Source: Myxococcales bacterium
GTDB taxonomy: Bacteria > Myxococcota_A > Polyangia > Polyangiales > Houyiibacteriaceae
Length of the DNA: 64,000 bases
Direction of reading: 5' to 3'
NCBI GenBank assembly: GCA_019637115.1
Contig: JAHBWH010000010.1
Coordinates: 18,787 to 82,786, forward strand
The position numbers and the translations under genes are program-made. This document shows, in pieces, positions 46,959 to 57,100 of the stretch. The number at the start of each line of letters is the position of its first letter. The first letter of the stretch is position 1. The notes beneath the pieces were generated by a model, which was not told where the DNA came from, ran no database searches, and was given only the letters and a program-made list of their open reading frames with translations.

Positions 46959-47954
46959 TCAGGCCGGCTTGCGGACCAAGAAGAAGTACATCGGCGTGAA
47001 CGTGCCCGTCTCGCCGCCCGCGACCAGCGCGTCCGCGCCCTGGTTGAGGAAGCTGCTGACGTCGCTCGTTCCCTGCGGCGCGAGCTTCACCTTCTCCATG
47101 AAGCGCGTGAGCTTGTTCGTGAGCACGCGGCCGAGCGGCTTGCGCGGGAGCGCGAGCAGGCCCTTCTCCCGGCCCGTCAGCGGCAGATACCACGGCGTCT
47201 CGGGGCTCCCGTGGCCGGCCATGTCCTCGGTCTCCAGCACCTCGAAGCCCGCGTCGCGCAGCGCCGCGTCGACGACGCTCGTGTGTGAGAGGTCGGGCAG
47301 GCCATTGCCGATCTCGATGTCCTTCTTGATCTTCCGGTGCGTCGGGTCGCTCTCGTCGTAGCGGTCCGTGAGGCACCACTCGTAGCCTGCGAAGAGCGCG
47401 CCCGGCTTCATCGCGCGGTGCAGGCCGCGGAAGAGCTTCGTGCGGTCCGGCGCGTGGCAGCTCGCCTCGATGGTGTAGACGGCGTCGAAGCGCGCGTCCT
47501 CGAAGGGCAGCTCCATGAAGTCCGCCTTCGCGAAGCTGACGAGGTGGTCGAGGCGCTGCTTCCTCGCGTAGCGCTCGGCGCGCGCGACCTGGTAGGCGTT
47601 GTTGTTGATCCCGACGATCTTCGCGCCGCTGCGCTTCGCGATGTGGCGCGCGGGCCCGCCGACGCCGCAGCCGACGTCAAGGACCTCCTTGCCAGGCGCG
47701 AGGCGGAGCGCGCGGTCGAGGTGGCGCTCGTGGCGCAGGAGGCTCTCCTTGAAGCCCTCCCACTTCCAGCGCGGCGCGAAGTGGAAGTGCTGGCCCCAGC
47801 CGATCTCGTAGAAGTCCGTCGCGAGGTCGTAGTACTGGTTGACGAGCGTCGTGTAGCTCGTGAGCCGCGTGTCGACGTCGCTCTGCTCGTGCAGGCCCTT
47901 GTAGGCGTCGACGGTGGACTTGAAGGACTCCTTGACGGTCTCGCGCTGCGCCAT
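46959..47954 (-). CDS. Sterol C-24 methyltransferase (ERG6/SMT-like)
   Basis: 331 residues. The SMT hallmark region YYDLATDFYEIGWGQHFHFA lies at residues 41-60, followed by SAM motif I VLDVGCGVGG (91-100), then GINNNAYQV and YTIEASCHAPD. These match sterol methyltransferases of plants, fungi and sponges, which transfer methyl from S-adenosylmethionine to C-24 of a delta-24 sterol. It is the last gene of the sterol operon, 194 bases after the cyclase stop. A C-24 alkylated sterol is therefore the inferred end product. Small-molecule methyltransferases lack the SMT region, so the assignment is firm; the exact substrate is not. Confidence 0.9.
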   Translation of the reverse strand: MAQRETVKESFKSTVDAYKGLHEQSDVDTRLTSYTTLVNQYYDLATDFYEIGWGQHFHFAPRWKWEGFKESLLRHERHLDRALRLAPGKEVLDVGCGVGGPARHIAKRSGAKIVGINNNAYQVARAERYARKQRLDHLVSFAKADFMELPFEDARFDAVYTIEASCHAPDRTKLFRGLHRAMKPGALFAGYEWCLTDRYDESDPTHRKIKKDIEIGNGLPDLSHTSVVDAALRDAGFEVLETEDMAGHGSPETPWYLPLTGREKGLLALPRKPLGRVLTNKLTRFMEKVKLAPQGTSDVSSFLNQGADALVAGGETGTFTPMYFFLVRKPA

Positions 47955-48147
47955 CGTGCTTCTCGCATCGGCGCCGGGGCGCCTCGGTTGGGGAGCCCAT
48001 CAGCGGGGCTCGAAGGTCGGTCGAAGGTCGGTCGGGGGTCGTGGACGAGAGCCTCGGAGGCTCGCAGGTCGTCGGGCTAACACGTGAGGCGCGCTCGCGC
48101 CTCGTGATTTCGGCGTGGCCGGCGAACGCTGCGCCGGTCGCCGCCTC
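47955..48147. other. Gap between cyclase and methyltransferase genes
   Basis: 193 bases, no gene. Short direct repeats of GAAGGTCGGTC lie near 48008-48035. A separate promoter for the methyltransferase cannot be excluded because this is the operon's second-longest gap. Confidence 0.35.
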
Positions 48148-50244
48148 TCACTCCGCGGGCGGCGCAGGCGCGCGCTCCGCTGCCTCGCGCGCTTCGGGCG
48201 CGACGCCGAGGCGACGCTCGGCGAGGGCCAGCGCCCACACCGGGAAGAGCCGCCGGTAGAGGCGGTACTCGATCAGCGCGGTGCGGAAGAAGACACCCGC
48301 GAACTCCTGGATCGGGAAGTCGCCGCGCTCGTCCTGCACGGACGCGAGCCACTTCGCGCCCTTCGCGATGGGCTTCTCCTCGACGTCCTCGCCCGCGAGG
48401 AGCGTGAGCAGCGCCCACGCGGTCTGCGTGACGTGCCCGTGGCCGAGGTCCTCGTACGTGTCCGTGAGGCACGTCCGCCAATGCTCGCCCCAGCTCCCGT
48501 CGGGCCGCTGCCGCGCGCGCACGAAGGCGCACGCCTTGCGGATGGCGGGGTCGTCCGCCGACGCGCCCGCCGCGCGCAGGCCGCGCACGCCGAACATCGT
48601 CCCGTAGAGGAACCACACACCCCACGCGCCCGGCCACGAGCCGTCCGGCCGCTGCGTCTCTCGGAGCCGCGCCTCGGCGCGCGCGATCGCACCGTCGATC
48701 TCCGCGCGCATGAGCGTGGGGAAGCGCGCCCGCACCTCGCAGAGCGCGATGAGGTTCGATGCGGTGCACTCCACGTAGGAGAGCTCCGTCATCGAGTCGC
48801 CGAACATCTCGGCGGGGTTCATCCACTCGAGGGTAAAGCGCTGCTTGCGCGCCTCGTAGCTGCCGAAGCCACCCTCGGGGTTCTGGCATTGCAGCAAGAA
48901 GCGCACGGCCGCCTCGACGGCGCGCTCGTCGAGCGTCGCCAGCGTCTCGGGCGCCTCGAGGAAGGCGCAGAGCGCCTCTGCGGTGCAGTCGCTGACCGGC
49001 CAGCCGTGCCACACACCCGCGAAGCAGAAGCCGCCCGTGGGGTCGACCCGGTATTGCTGGCGGTACTCGGCGACGCTGCCGCCGGGCGGACGCTGGATCT
49101 GCTGCGTCGCGAGCCAACCGAGACCCGTCGTCAGCGCCTCGTCGGCGAGCGCGCGCGTCTCGGGCGAGAGCGCCGGGCGCGCCGCGCTCAGCGCCTGGAG
49201 CGCGAAGCTCGTGTCCCAGGTGGCGCTCCGCGCGCCCGCGACGCGCGTGCCGTCCTGCGCGTCCTCCCAGAGCCAGCCCTCGAAGCGCTCCATCTGGCGC
49301 GCGACGTCGGGGTCGTGCTTGTCCCAGGCGTGCAGGGTGAGCGCGAAGAGCAGCCCGTTGACCGGCGAGAGGCACGTATGGTCCGTGCTGCGGAGCTCCC
49401 AGCGCATGCGCTCGCGGATGCTCGCGAGGCACGCGCGTCGGATGGCGCCCGCGCCGGGGAGGAACGAGCGCAGCGCCTCGTAAGCGTTGACCGCCTTGTA
49501 CATCGCCTCGAGCGCCGGCCCCGGCGGCGCCCAGAGGTCGCGCTCGCGCAAGAGCCCGCGCGCCGACGCGAAGTCGAGCGCCTCGTACTCGACGCGGCCG
49601 CTCTGGGCGTGGAAGGCGTAGATCTCCTGGCGGAGCTCGTCGGTGAGCGGGGTGCGCCGCGCGCGCAGCTTCAGCCCGTGCACGCTCGCCATGCCCATGT
49701 AGATGAGCCGCGTGTGGCAGTAGTAGTTGCCGGGGTGCACCGGCGAGGACGTGGGCATGAGCCACGCCTCGGGCGGCACGGCGTTGACGCCCTCCCAGCC
49801 GTAGAGGTTCATGATCGCGAGCCAGGCCTTGCCCCAGCTCGGGATCGCGCGGACGTCCTCGCGCGCGAAGAGCTCGCGCGCGAAGGCGAGCATCGGATCG
49901 TCCGCCGACACGCCGAGGGTGCGCGCGGCCACGTACGCGAGCGTCGTCACGAAGAGCGACTCGCCCCCGTGCGGGTGCAGGCCCCAGCCCCCAGGCCGGC
50001 CGTCGGGTTGCGCGAGCTGCTCGGCGCGGAGCTGCTGCACGAGCGACGCGCGGCGGTCCGCGGAGAGCGGACGCTCCATCACGTGCATCGCGAGCGCGTA
50101 TTGCGCCGCGAGCATCGGGTTCCAGACGTCCTCACCCTCCCAATGGTCGGCGGGGCGCGCGGCCTCGTCCGCGTGGCGCTCCTCGCCGCGCAGCGCGACG
50201 AGCCGCCGGACGGCGCGGTCGAGCGCCTCGCTCGTGGTCGCCAC
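48148..50244 (-). CDS. Oxidosqualene cyclase (lanosterol/cycloartenol synthase-like)
   Basis: 698 residues, starting at a GTG one base after the HMG-CoA reductase stop. DCTAE (419-423) marks an oxidosqualene cyclase; squalene-hopene cyclases carry DxDDTA instead. The HGWPVSDC stretch, the MWDT-equivalent ATWDTSFALQAL and QW-type repeats (CQNPEGGFGSYE, RPDGSWPGAWG, RPDGSWGEHW) complete the triterpene cyclase fold. It should cyclise (3S)-2,3-oxidosqualene at the membrane. His413 sits where plant cycloartenol synthases have His477, whereas Val417 matches the lanosterol-synthase valine, so the product (lanosterol or cycloartenol) cannot be read. Length is normal. Confidence 0.9.
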   Translation of the reverse strand: MATTSEALDRAVRRLVALRGEERHADEAARPADHWEGEDVWNPMLAAQYALAMHVMERPLSADRRASLVQQLRAEQLAQPDGRPGGWGLHPHGGESLFVTTLAYVAARTLGVSADDPMLAFARELFAREDVRAIPSWGKAWLAIMNLYGWEGVNAVPPEAWLMPTSSPVHPGNYYCHTRLIYMGMASVHGLKLRARRTPLTDELRQEIYAFHAQSGRVEYEALDFASARGLLRERDLWAPPGPALEAMYKAVNAYEALRSFLPGAGAIRRACLASIRERMRWELRSTDHTCLSPVNGLLFALTLHAWDKHDPDVARQMERFEGWLWEDAQDGTRVAGARSATWDTSFALQALSAARPALSPETRALADEALTTGLGWLATQQIQRPPGGSVAEYRQQYRVDPTGGFCFAGVWHGWPVSDCTAEALCAFLEAPETLATLDERAVEAAVRFLLQCQNPEGGFGSYEARKQRFTLEWMNPAEMFGDSMTELSYVECTASNLIALCEVRARFPTLMRAEIDGAIARAEARLRETQRPDGSWPGAWGVWFLYGTMFGVRGLRAAGASADDPAIRKACAFVRARQRPDGSWGEHWRTCLTDTYEDLGHGHVTQTAWALLTLLAGEDVEEKPIAKGAKWLASVQDERGDFPIQEFAGVFFRTALIEYRLYRRLFPVWALALAERRLGVAPEAREAAERAPAPPAE

Positions 50245-50245
50245 G

Positions 50246-51532
<1,287 letters not shown>

Positions 51533-51848
51533 GAAATCCACTCCGGAGGAGGAAGCGGCCGCGATGGCGGCCATCGAGAGGAAGGGGCGAAGCCCCGTCG
51601 GGAGACGAAGCCTCGATCGCGGAGCGACCGAGGTGAGCGGGTGACCCTGGGTGGGTTGGCACCCTGTGAGCCCTGTGAGCCCTATGAGCCGACACGCTGT
51701 GAGCCGGCACGCTATGAGCCGACACGCTGTGAGCCGACACGCTGTGGTGAGGCGACGCCGAGTCGGGAGCGCTCGGGCTCGGGAGACTGGGATCGAAAGT
51801 TCGGAAAGAGCGAGAGAGAGGCGCCGCGCGGGGCGGCAACCCCGAAGG
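51533..51848. other. Gap between the HMG-CoA reductase and SdmA-like genes
   Basis: 316 bases without a credible gene. It contains the tandem repeats described separately and a purine-rich stretch before the reductase start. It may house a secondary promoter, but nothing consensus-like was recognised. Confidence 0.4.
51662..51745. repeat. Tandem 9-bp and 15-bp repeats between operon genes
   Basis: Three copies of CC(C)TGTGAG (51662-51688) run into four 15-base copies of GAGCCGACACGCTGT at 51686-51745 (one with G for A and A for G). The array is perfectly regular, sits 130-190 bases ahead of the HMG-CoA reductase start and lies outside any supported gene. Confidence 0.9.
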
Positions 51849-52997
51849 TCAGGCGGGCGAAGCGCCCTCGGAGGAGGCGGGCTTGGTGCCGATCTGGGTC
51901 AGACCGCCCTCGCCTTGGCTCGCGAGGTAGGCCTCCCATTTGCGGATCGTGACCTCTTGGAAGGCCTTCACGACCGGGTTGAGCTCCGCGAGGGGCGCGT
52001 CCCAGTGCATCTCGTAGCCCTCCTGCTCGGCCTCGACCGCGAGGCCGTCCTCACTGAGCAGGGGCTTGACCGTCAGCTCCTTCGCCGCCGGGAGGAACGC
52101 CTTCATCAGGCCCTTCGGGATCTCGAAGCTCGTGAAGGGGATGTTGAAGGCCTTGAAGTAGAAGACGAAGAAGCCGCGGGTCGTCCGCTCGTCGATCGGG
52201 AGCACGAAGAGCCAGTGCTTGATCTGATCGTCCGTGTTCGACCACTGGTAGGGGTACTCGTAGCCGAGGCGCATGTAGTTCGTGTTCACGCGCTTGCGGC
52301 TGACGAAGAGCTTGTTGAAGCGGCCCTGCCCGACCTTCGTGTCGTACTCGAGGTAGACGTTGTCGCCGACGGTCTCGTATTTGCGCAGCTCGGCGTCCTC
52401 GAAGGGTCGGAAGCGCCGGTGCAGGTAGGCGTGCGTGAAGTCCGACACGTTGTCGATGATCATCGAGTGGTGCGCCTTCCACGTGAAATCCGCGGAGATG
52501 CTTGGCCACGCGTCGGGGCCCTCCAGCTCGGGCACGACCGGCAGCGCGACGCTCTGCGCGCGCTCGACGTCGCCCGGGAAGATCCAGATGAGGCCGTAGC
52601 GCTCCTGCACCGGGACCTCGGGCACCTTGAACTTCGGGAACTTCCGCCCGAAGAGGCTGTGCGGGATCTCGACCACGCGGCCGTCGCCGTCGTACGCCCA
52701 GCCGTGGTAGGGGCAGACGAGGTTGCAGCCGTCGACGTGGCCCGTCGTCAGCTTGAGCTGACGGTGCGCGCAGCGGTTCTCGACCGCGCGGATCTGACCG
52801 TCCTCACCACGGAAGACCGCGATGCTCCGCTTCCAGAAGACCACCTCCTGGACACCGCCCGCCTTCACGTTCTTCGACCACTCGGCCGGGTACCAGTAGT
52901 TCGGGTCCATGCCGGCGGCGCGGACCTTCTGGCGCGTGTTCTTCGCCTCGGCGAACGACGGCGGGGGCTGGATGGGTTTGGTGTAACGGCTGCTCAT
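51849..52997 (-). CDS. Rieske non-haem iron oxygenase, SdmA-like C-4 sterol demethylase candidate
   Basis: 382 residues. The Rieske cluster site is Cys76-x-His78 (CAHR) with Cys95-x2-His98 (CPYH). The mononuclear iron site is Asn183/Asp186/His189/His193 in IDNVSDFTHAYLH. These define an alpha-subunit oxygenase. In Methylococcus capsulatus the Rieske oxygenase SdmA oxidises C-4 methyl groups of sterols, together with the reductase SdmB. The adjacent dehydrogenase and the rest of the sterol operon make that role likely here. It starts 17 bases after the dehydrogenase stop. No separate ferredoxin or reductase gene is in the cluster. Confidence 0.82.
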   Translation of the reverse strand: MSSRYTKPIQPPPSFAEAKNTRQKVRAAGMDPNYWYPAEWSKNVKAGGVQEVVFWKRSIAVFRGEDGQIRAVENRCAHRQLKLTTGHVDGCNLVCPYHGWAYDGDGRVVEIPHSLFGRKFPKFKVPEVPVQERYGLIWIFPGDVERAQSVALPVVPELEGPDAWPSISADFTWKAHHSMIIDNVSDFTHAYLHRRFRPFEDAELRKYETVGDNVYLEYDTKVGQGRFNKLFVSRKRVNTNYMRLGYEYPYQWSNTDDQIKHWLFVLPIDERTTRGFFVFYFKAFNIPFTSFEIPKGLMKAFLPAAKELTVKPLLSEDGLAVEAEQEGYEMHWDAPLAELNPVVKAFQEVTIRKWEAYLASQGEGGLTQIGTKPASSEGASPA

Positions 52998-53014
52998 GGG
53001 GAACTCGGCTCGCT

Positions 53015-54112
53015 TCAGGCGTGGATGGCTACGCCGTCCGGCGCGCGACGGACCGGCGCGCGGTCCTCGGGGGACTTGGCCTCGGGGTGCGTGATCGCGC
53101 CCCGGCTCCAGTGGAACGCGTAGGCCTCGGCGAAGGCATCCCGCATCGAGCTCGGGCGGAAGCCGAGCTCGTTCTGCGCCTTCGAGGTGTCGGCGTGGCG
53201 GCGCAGGCGGAGGCGCCGGATGGCGCCGGGGGTGAGCAGCTGCTGGCGCTTGGGCGCGAAGCGCGTGAGCAGGAAGCTCGAGATCTCGGCCGCGGGCAGG
53301 AGCGCCGCCGCCGGGACGCGGAAGCGCGGACGCGGCGCGCCCGTGATCTCCTCGAGCATGTCGAAGATGTGATCGAAGTCGAGGAACTGGGTCGCGACGA
53401 TATACTTCTGGCCAGTGCGCCCGCGCTCCATCGCGCGCACGTGGCCGTCGACGATGTCGCGCGCCGCGACGAACTCGAAGCCGCCCGGCGAGTAGACGTT
53501 GAGCTCGCGGTTGGCGAACTTGCAGATCGTCGTGCCCATGCGCGAGGGCAGGTAGTCGTGGCCGCCGATGATCGCGCAGCTCGTGACGATGAGCGCGTCG
53601 AGCCCCTCGACGCAGGCCTTGAGCAGCTCGTGCTCCTGCAGGACCTTGCTGCGCTCGTAGGGCATCGCGCGGTGGTAAGGGTAAAACTGCCGCGTCTCGT
53701 CCGCAGGCTTCGACGTCTCGTCGAGGTCGTAGCCGACCGCCGAGAACGAGCTCGTGAGCACGAAGCGCTCGACGCCGGTCTCCTTGGCGGCCTGCATCAG
53801 GTAGCGCGCGCCGAGCACGTTCGTCTCGTAGATCGTGCGGCGGTGCTCGGCGTCGCCGTCGATCGTCGAGACCATCGACGCGACGTGGTAGACGCGGCGG
53901 CAGCCCTCGACGGCCTGGATGAGCGAGCCGCGATCGCGCAGATCGCCGTAGGCCTTCTCCACGCCGTGGAGGCCGTCGACGGCCTCCTCGTTCTCGCCGC
54001 GGCGCAGGAGGACACGCACGCGCTCGCCCTCCTCGACGAGGCGGTGCAGGAGGTTCGCGCCGAGGTGGCCGGTCGCGCCGGTGATCAGGGTGGGGGCGTC
54101 CTTGGCAGGCAT
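53015..54112 (-). CDS. 3-beta-hydroxysteroid dehydrogenase-like SDR, SdmB-like
   Basis: 365 residues. NAD(P) motif TGATGHLG (11-18), active-site YERSK (Tyr152, Lys156) and the VLTSSFSAVG strand mark an extended SDR of the 3-beta-HSD/NSDHL type. NSDHL-type enzymes oxidise and decarboxylate a C-4 carboxysterol during demethylation, exactly the step that follows Rieske oxidation. The ATG overlaps the fusion gene's stop (TGATG), so translation is coupled. The C-terminal ~70 residues are helical with SFLLTRFAPKRQQLL, which may touch the membrane. Confidence 0.82.
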   Translation of the reverse strand: MPAKDAPTLITGATGHLGANLLHRLVEEGERVRVLLRRGENEEAVDGLHGVEKAYGDLRDRGSLIQAVEGCRRVYHVASMVSTIDGDAEHRRTIYETNVLGARYLMQAAKETGVERFVLTSSFSAVGYDLDETSKPADETRQFYPYHRAMPYERSKVLQEHELLKACVEGLDALIVTSCAIIGGHDYLPSRMGTTICKFANRELNVYSPGGFEFVAARDIVDGHVRAMERGRTGQKYIVATQFLDFDHIFDMLEEITGAPRPRFRVPAAALLPAAEISSFLLTRFAPKRQQLLTPGAIRRLRLRRHADTSKAQNELGFRPSSMRDAFAEAYAFHWSRGAITHPEAKSPEDRAPVRRAPDGVAIHA

Positions 54113-57100
54113 CAGTGGACCGTCGCTTCGTGGGTGGAGCTCTCGAGCGCGGGCATGCGCCAGAGGGCGTCGTAACGTTGGCGGAGCGCCTCGTCCTTCG
54201 AGGCGTTCGAGAGGCAGTCGGCGATGAGCTCCTCGACCTCGGCCCGCGCGATCTTCACGGGGTTGCCCGCCGTGAACATCGCGTCGTTGCCTCGCGCGTG
54301 GACGAGCGTGCGCACGGCCATCCACAGCGGGAGCAGGCAGAAGAGGCGCATCGCGCCGTGCTCGGCCGGGATGGCGAGCACGTACTCGAGCGCGCGATCG
54401 AGGCGCGCCTGCGCGGTGTCGAAGAGCGGCGCGACCGCCGCGTGCGCGCGCTCGCGGACGGCGGGGTCGACGAGCGCGTCGATGGCGAGCCCCTGCAGGT
54501 TCGCGCTCGTGCGCGGGATGAAGCTGACGCGGCGCTCGCGGTCGTCGGTGATGTCCTTGAGGATGTTCACGAGCTGGAGGCCGACGCCGAAGGCCTCGGC
54601 CTCGGTGCGGAGCGCGTGCTCGGTGTCGGTGCCCGCGGCGCCCATGGCCTCGACGAAGAGGTCGGTGAGCATGTGGCCGACGGTGCCCGCGACGAAGTAG
54701 CAATAGCGCTCGAGATCTTCGACGGTGTAGAGCGCCGTGTAGCCGTCGTCGCCCGCCGTGCGGTGCGAGTAGAGCTGCATGCCGCGCGTCATCTCCGCGA
54801 CCCACCGCGTCGCCTTCGTCTGCATGCCCTTGGGCAGGCCCCGGAAGACGCGGAGCACGGTGCCGAGGTGCTGGCAGAGGTCGTTCTCGACCTGGTTGCC
54901 CTCCACGCCGCGGAACTGATCCTCGAAGCGGCGCACGACCTCGTCGTCGGGGCTCGCGTAGAGCGCCGCGAGGAAGGTCTCGTAGCGGGCGTCGCGCTCC
55001 TCCACGGTGAAGAAGGCGTTGTCCTCGATCGTGTCGGCGATGCGACAGAGCAGGTAGCCGCAGGTGACGGCGGTACGCAGGTCGCCGGGGAGCATCTCGA
55101 TCGGCCGCGCGAAGGAGCGCGAGACCGCGAGCAGGCTCTCGCGACAATAGGCCACGTCCTCGGAGCTCGCCTTCGCGGCGCGGCGCCCCTTGGCGGGCAT
55201 CACGCGCGTAGCGCGCTTGTCGCGGTAGAGGTGCAGCGCGTCGGAGGCCTCGGCCCCGAGCGCGACCGACTCGCCGAGCGACGCGAGCCCGCGCTCGATG
55301 GCCTCCCAATGCGGGGCCTCGCTCGCGAGCAGCGCGCGGCAGACGATCGCCGTCGTGCGCGCCCCGCCGAAGCTGCCGTCCTCGCGCTGGCCGGCGACGA
55401 GCACCCGCACCGCCCGCCGCAGGCGCGGGTGGAAAGGAGGCAGCCCCGAGGCGTGGAGCAGCTCGAGCGCGAGCGCGGTGCCCATGAGCCCGCCCTCGAA
55501 CGCGCCGTCGCTCCGCTGCGCGCGGCGGAGCTGGTCGGCGAAGCGCGCCCACGCGCCGTCGATGACGCCGGGCAAGAGCCCGGGGAAGCGGGCGCGGGCC
55601 CGGCGCATGGCGACCGCCGCGTCGCGGCGCGCGCCGAGGTTGCGCGTCGCGTCGGCGGCCTCGACGAGCTGAGGCACGAGGCGCACCGCGTCGTCGAGCC
55701 GATGCTGCGCGACGGCGCCCTCGAGCTCGAGCGCGAGGCGGCTCGCCGGCTCGGCGGGCGCGAGATCGGCGGCGTCCGTGACGCGGGCGAGCAGCGCGTC
55801 GACGTCGACGCTCACGCTGGGCGTCGCGCCCTCGGTGGGCGAGGGCAGCACGGGCGCCGGCGGCGTGATCCCAGCACCACGCAGCGGGTGGAGGCGCGTG
55901 CCCACGCGGCGCCACTTCTCGCGGAGGCGGCGGGGGACGAGCGTCGCGCCCGGCCACTGCGCCCACTCGGCGAAGCGCGCGAGCTCGTGCGGGAGCCGGC
56001 GCAGCGCCTTGTCCGCGACGACCTGCTGCGTCGTGTCCTGGACCGCGCGGCGCGCGACGTTGACGAACGCCCCGCCGAATTGGTCGAGGCGGACCTCGTC
56101 ACCCGCGAGGATGCGCATCGTGCGCACGCGCTCGGCGGGCTCGTCGCGCCAGGTGTCGAAGACGGCGCTGCGGATCGCGACCGCGCTCTCGTCCTCGCGC
56201 ATGAAGACCTGGAAGAGCGCGTTGACGAGCAGCTCGGAGACGTAGCTCTGCGGCTCGCGCGTCTGGCGGTACTCCTCGAGCGTCGCGCTCGAGAGCAGCG
56301 TGTCTGTGTCCTTGAGCGCCACCGTGATGCCCGTCGCCGTGAGCGGGTGGCAGAAGCCGACGGCGTCGCCGACGAGCGCGACGCGGCCCGCGCCGTAGAA
56401 GGTGCGCGGGAGGAAGCGGTTGCTCGCCCAGATGATCTTGTCCTGCTCGAGCGCGCGCTTGTACGCGGGGCGGAGCGTCTCGGGGAAACGCGAGGCGAAG
56501 GCGTCCCAGAGGTAACGCGCGTCGCGGCGCGCCCCCGGGGTGCCTGCCGGGATGTCGACGCACGCGCGGACCCGATCCTCGGCGATCCGGTAGAGCAGGA
56601 TGGCGCCCGGCCCGCCGAGCAGCACGTGGCCATAGCCCTCGAAGGGCATCTCGATGCCGTGCAGCTCGATGCCCGCCATGTGCGAGATGAGCTCGGCCTC
56701 GTCCTCCTGCCGCAGGCTCTTGCGCACGACGCTCGAGCGGCCGTCGGCGGCGATGATGCGCCCCGCGGCGATCGTGTGCTCGCGGCCGCCGTGGGTGAAG
56801 GTGACCTTCTCGCCCGCGACGCCCGAGACGCGCGCGTGCTCGAGGTAGGTGACGCCGGGCGTCGCGGCGGCGGCGCTGCGGAGCGACTCCACGAGGTCGC
56901 CGTGCTCGCACGAGAAGCCGACGGTCCCGTCCGCGTAGTCGAGCTGGACGGCCTCCGAGCCGTCGTCGGGGAAGACGGCGAAGCCGTAGCAGGGGGTGTG
57001 CTTGGAGGTCGCCGCGTGCGGGAAGAGGCCGTACTTGCGGAGGACGTCGCCGCCGGTCGGGTGAATCCACTCACCCGCGAAGCGCGAGGACGCGCGGGGG

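Noticed and set aside
48148..50244. Squalene-hopene cyclase (hopanoid) interpretation
   Set aside because: The active-site motif is DCTAE rather than DxDDTA, and neighbours are sterol-type enzymes with an epoxidase domain.
51662..51745. Possible CRISPR array at the tandem repeats
   Set aside because: Units are contiguous 9- and 15-base repeats with no unique spacers and no cas genes.
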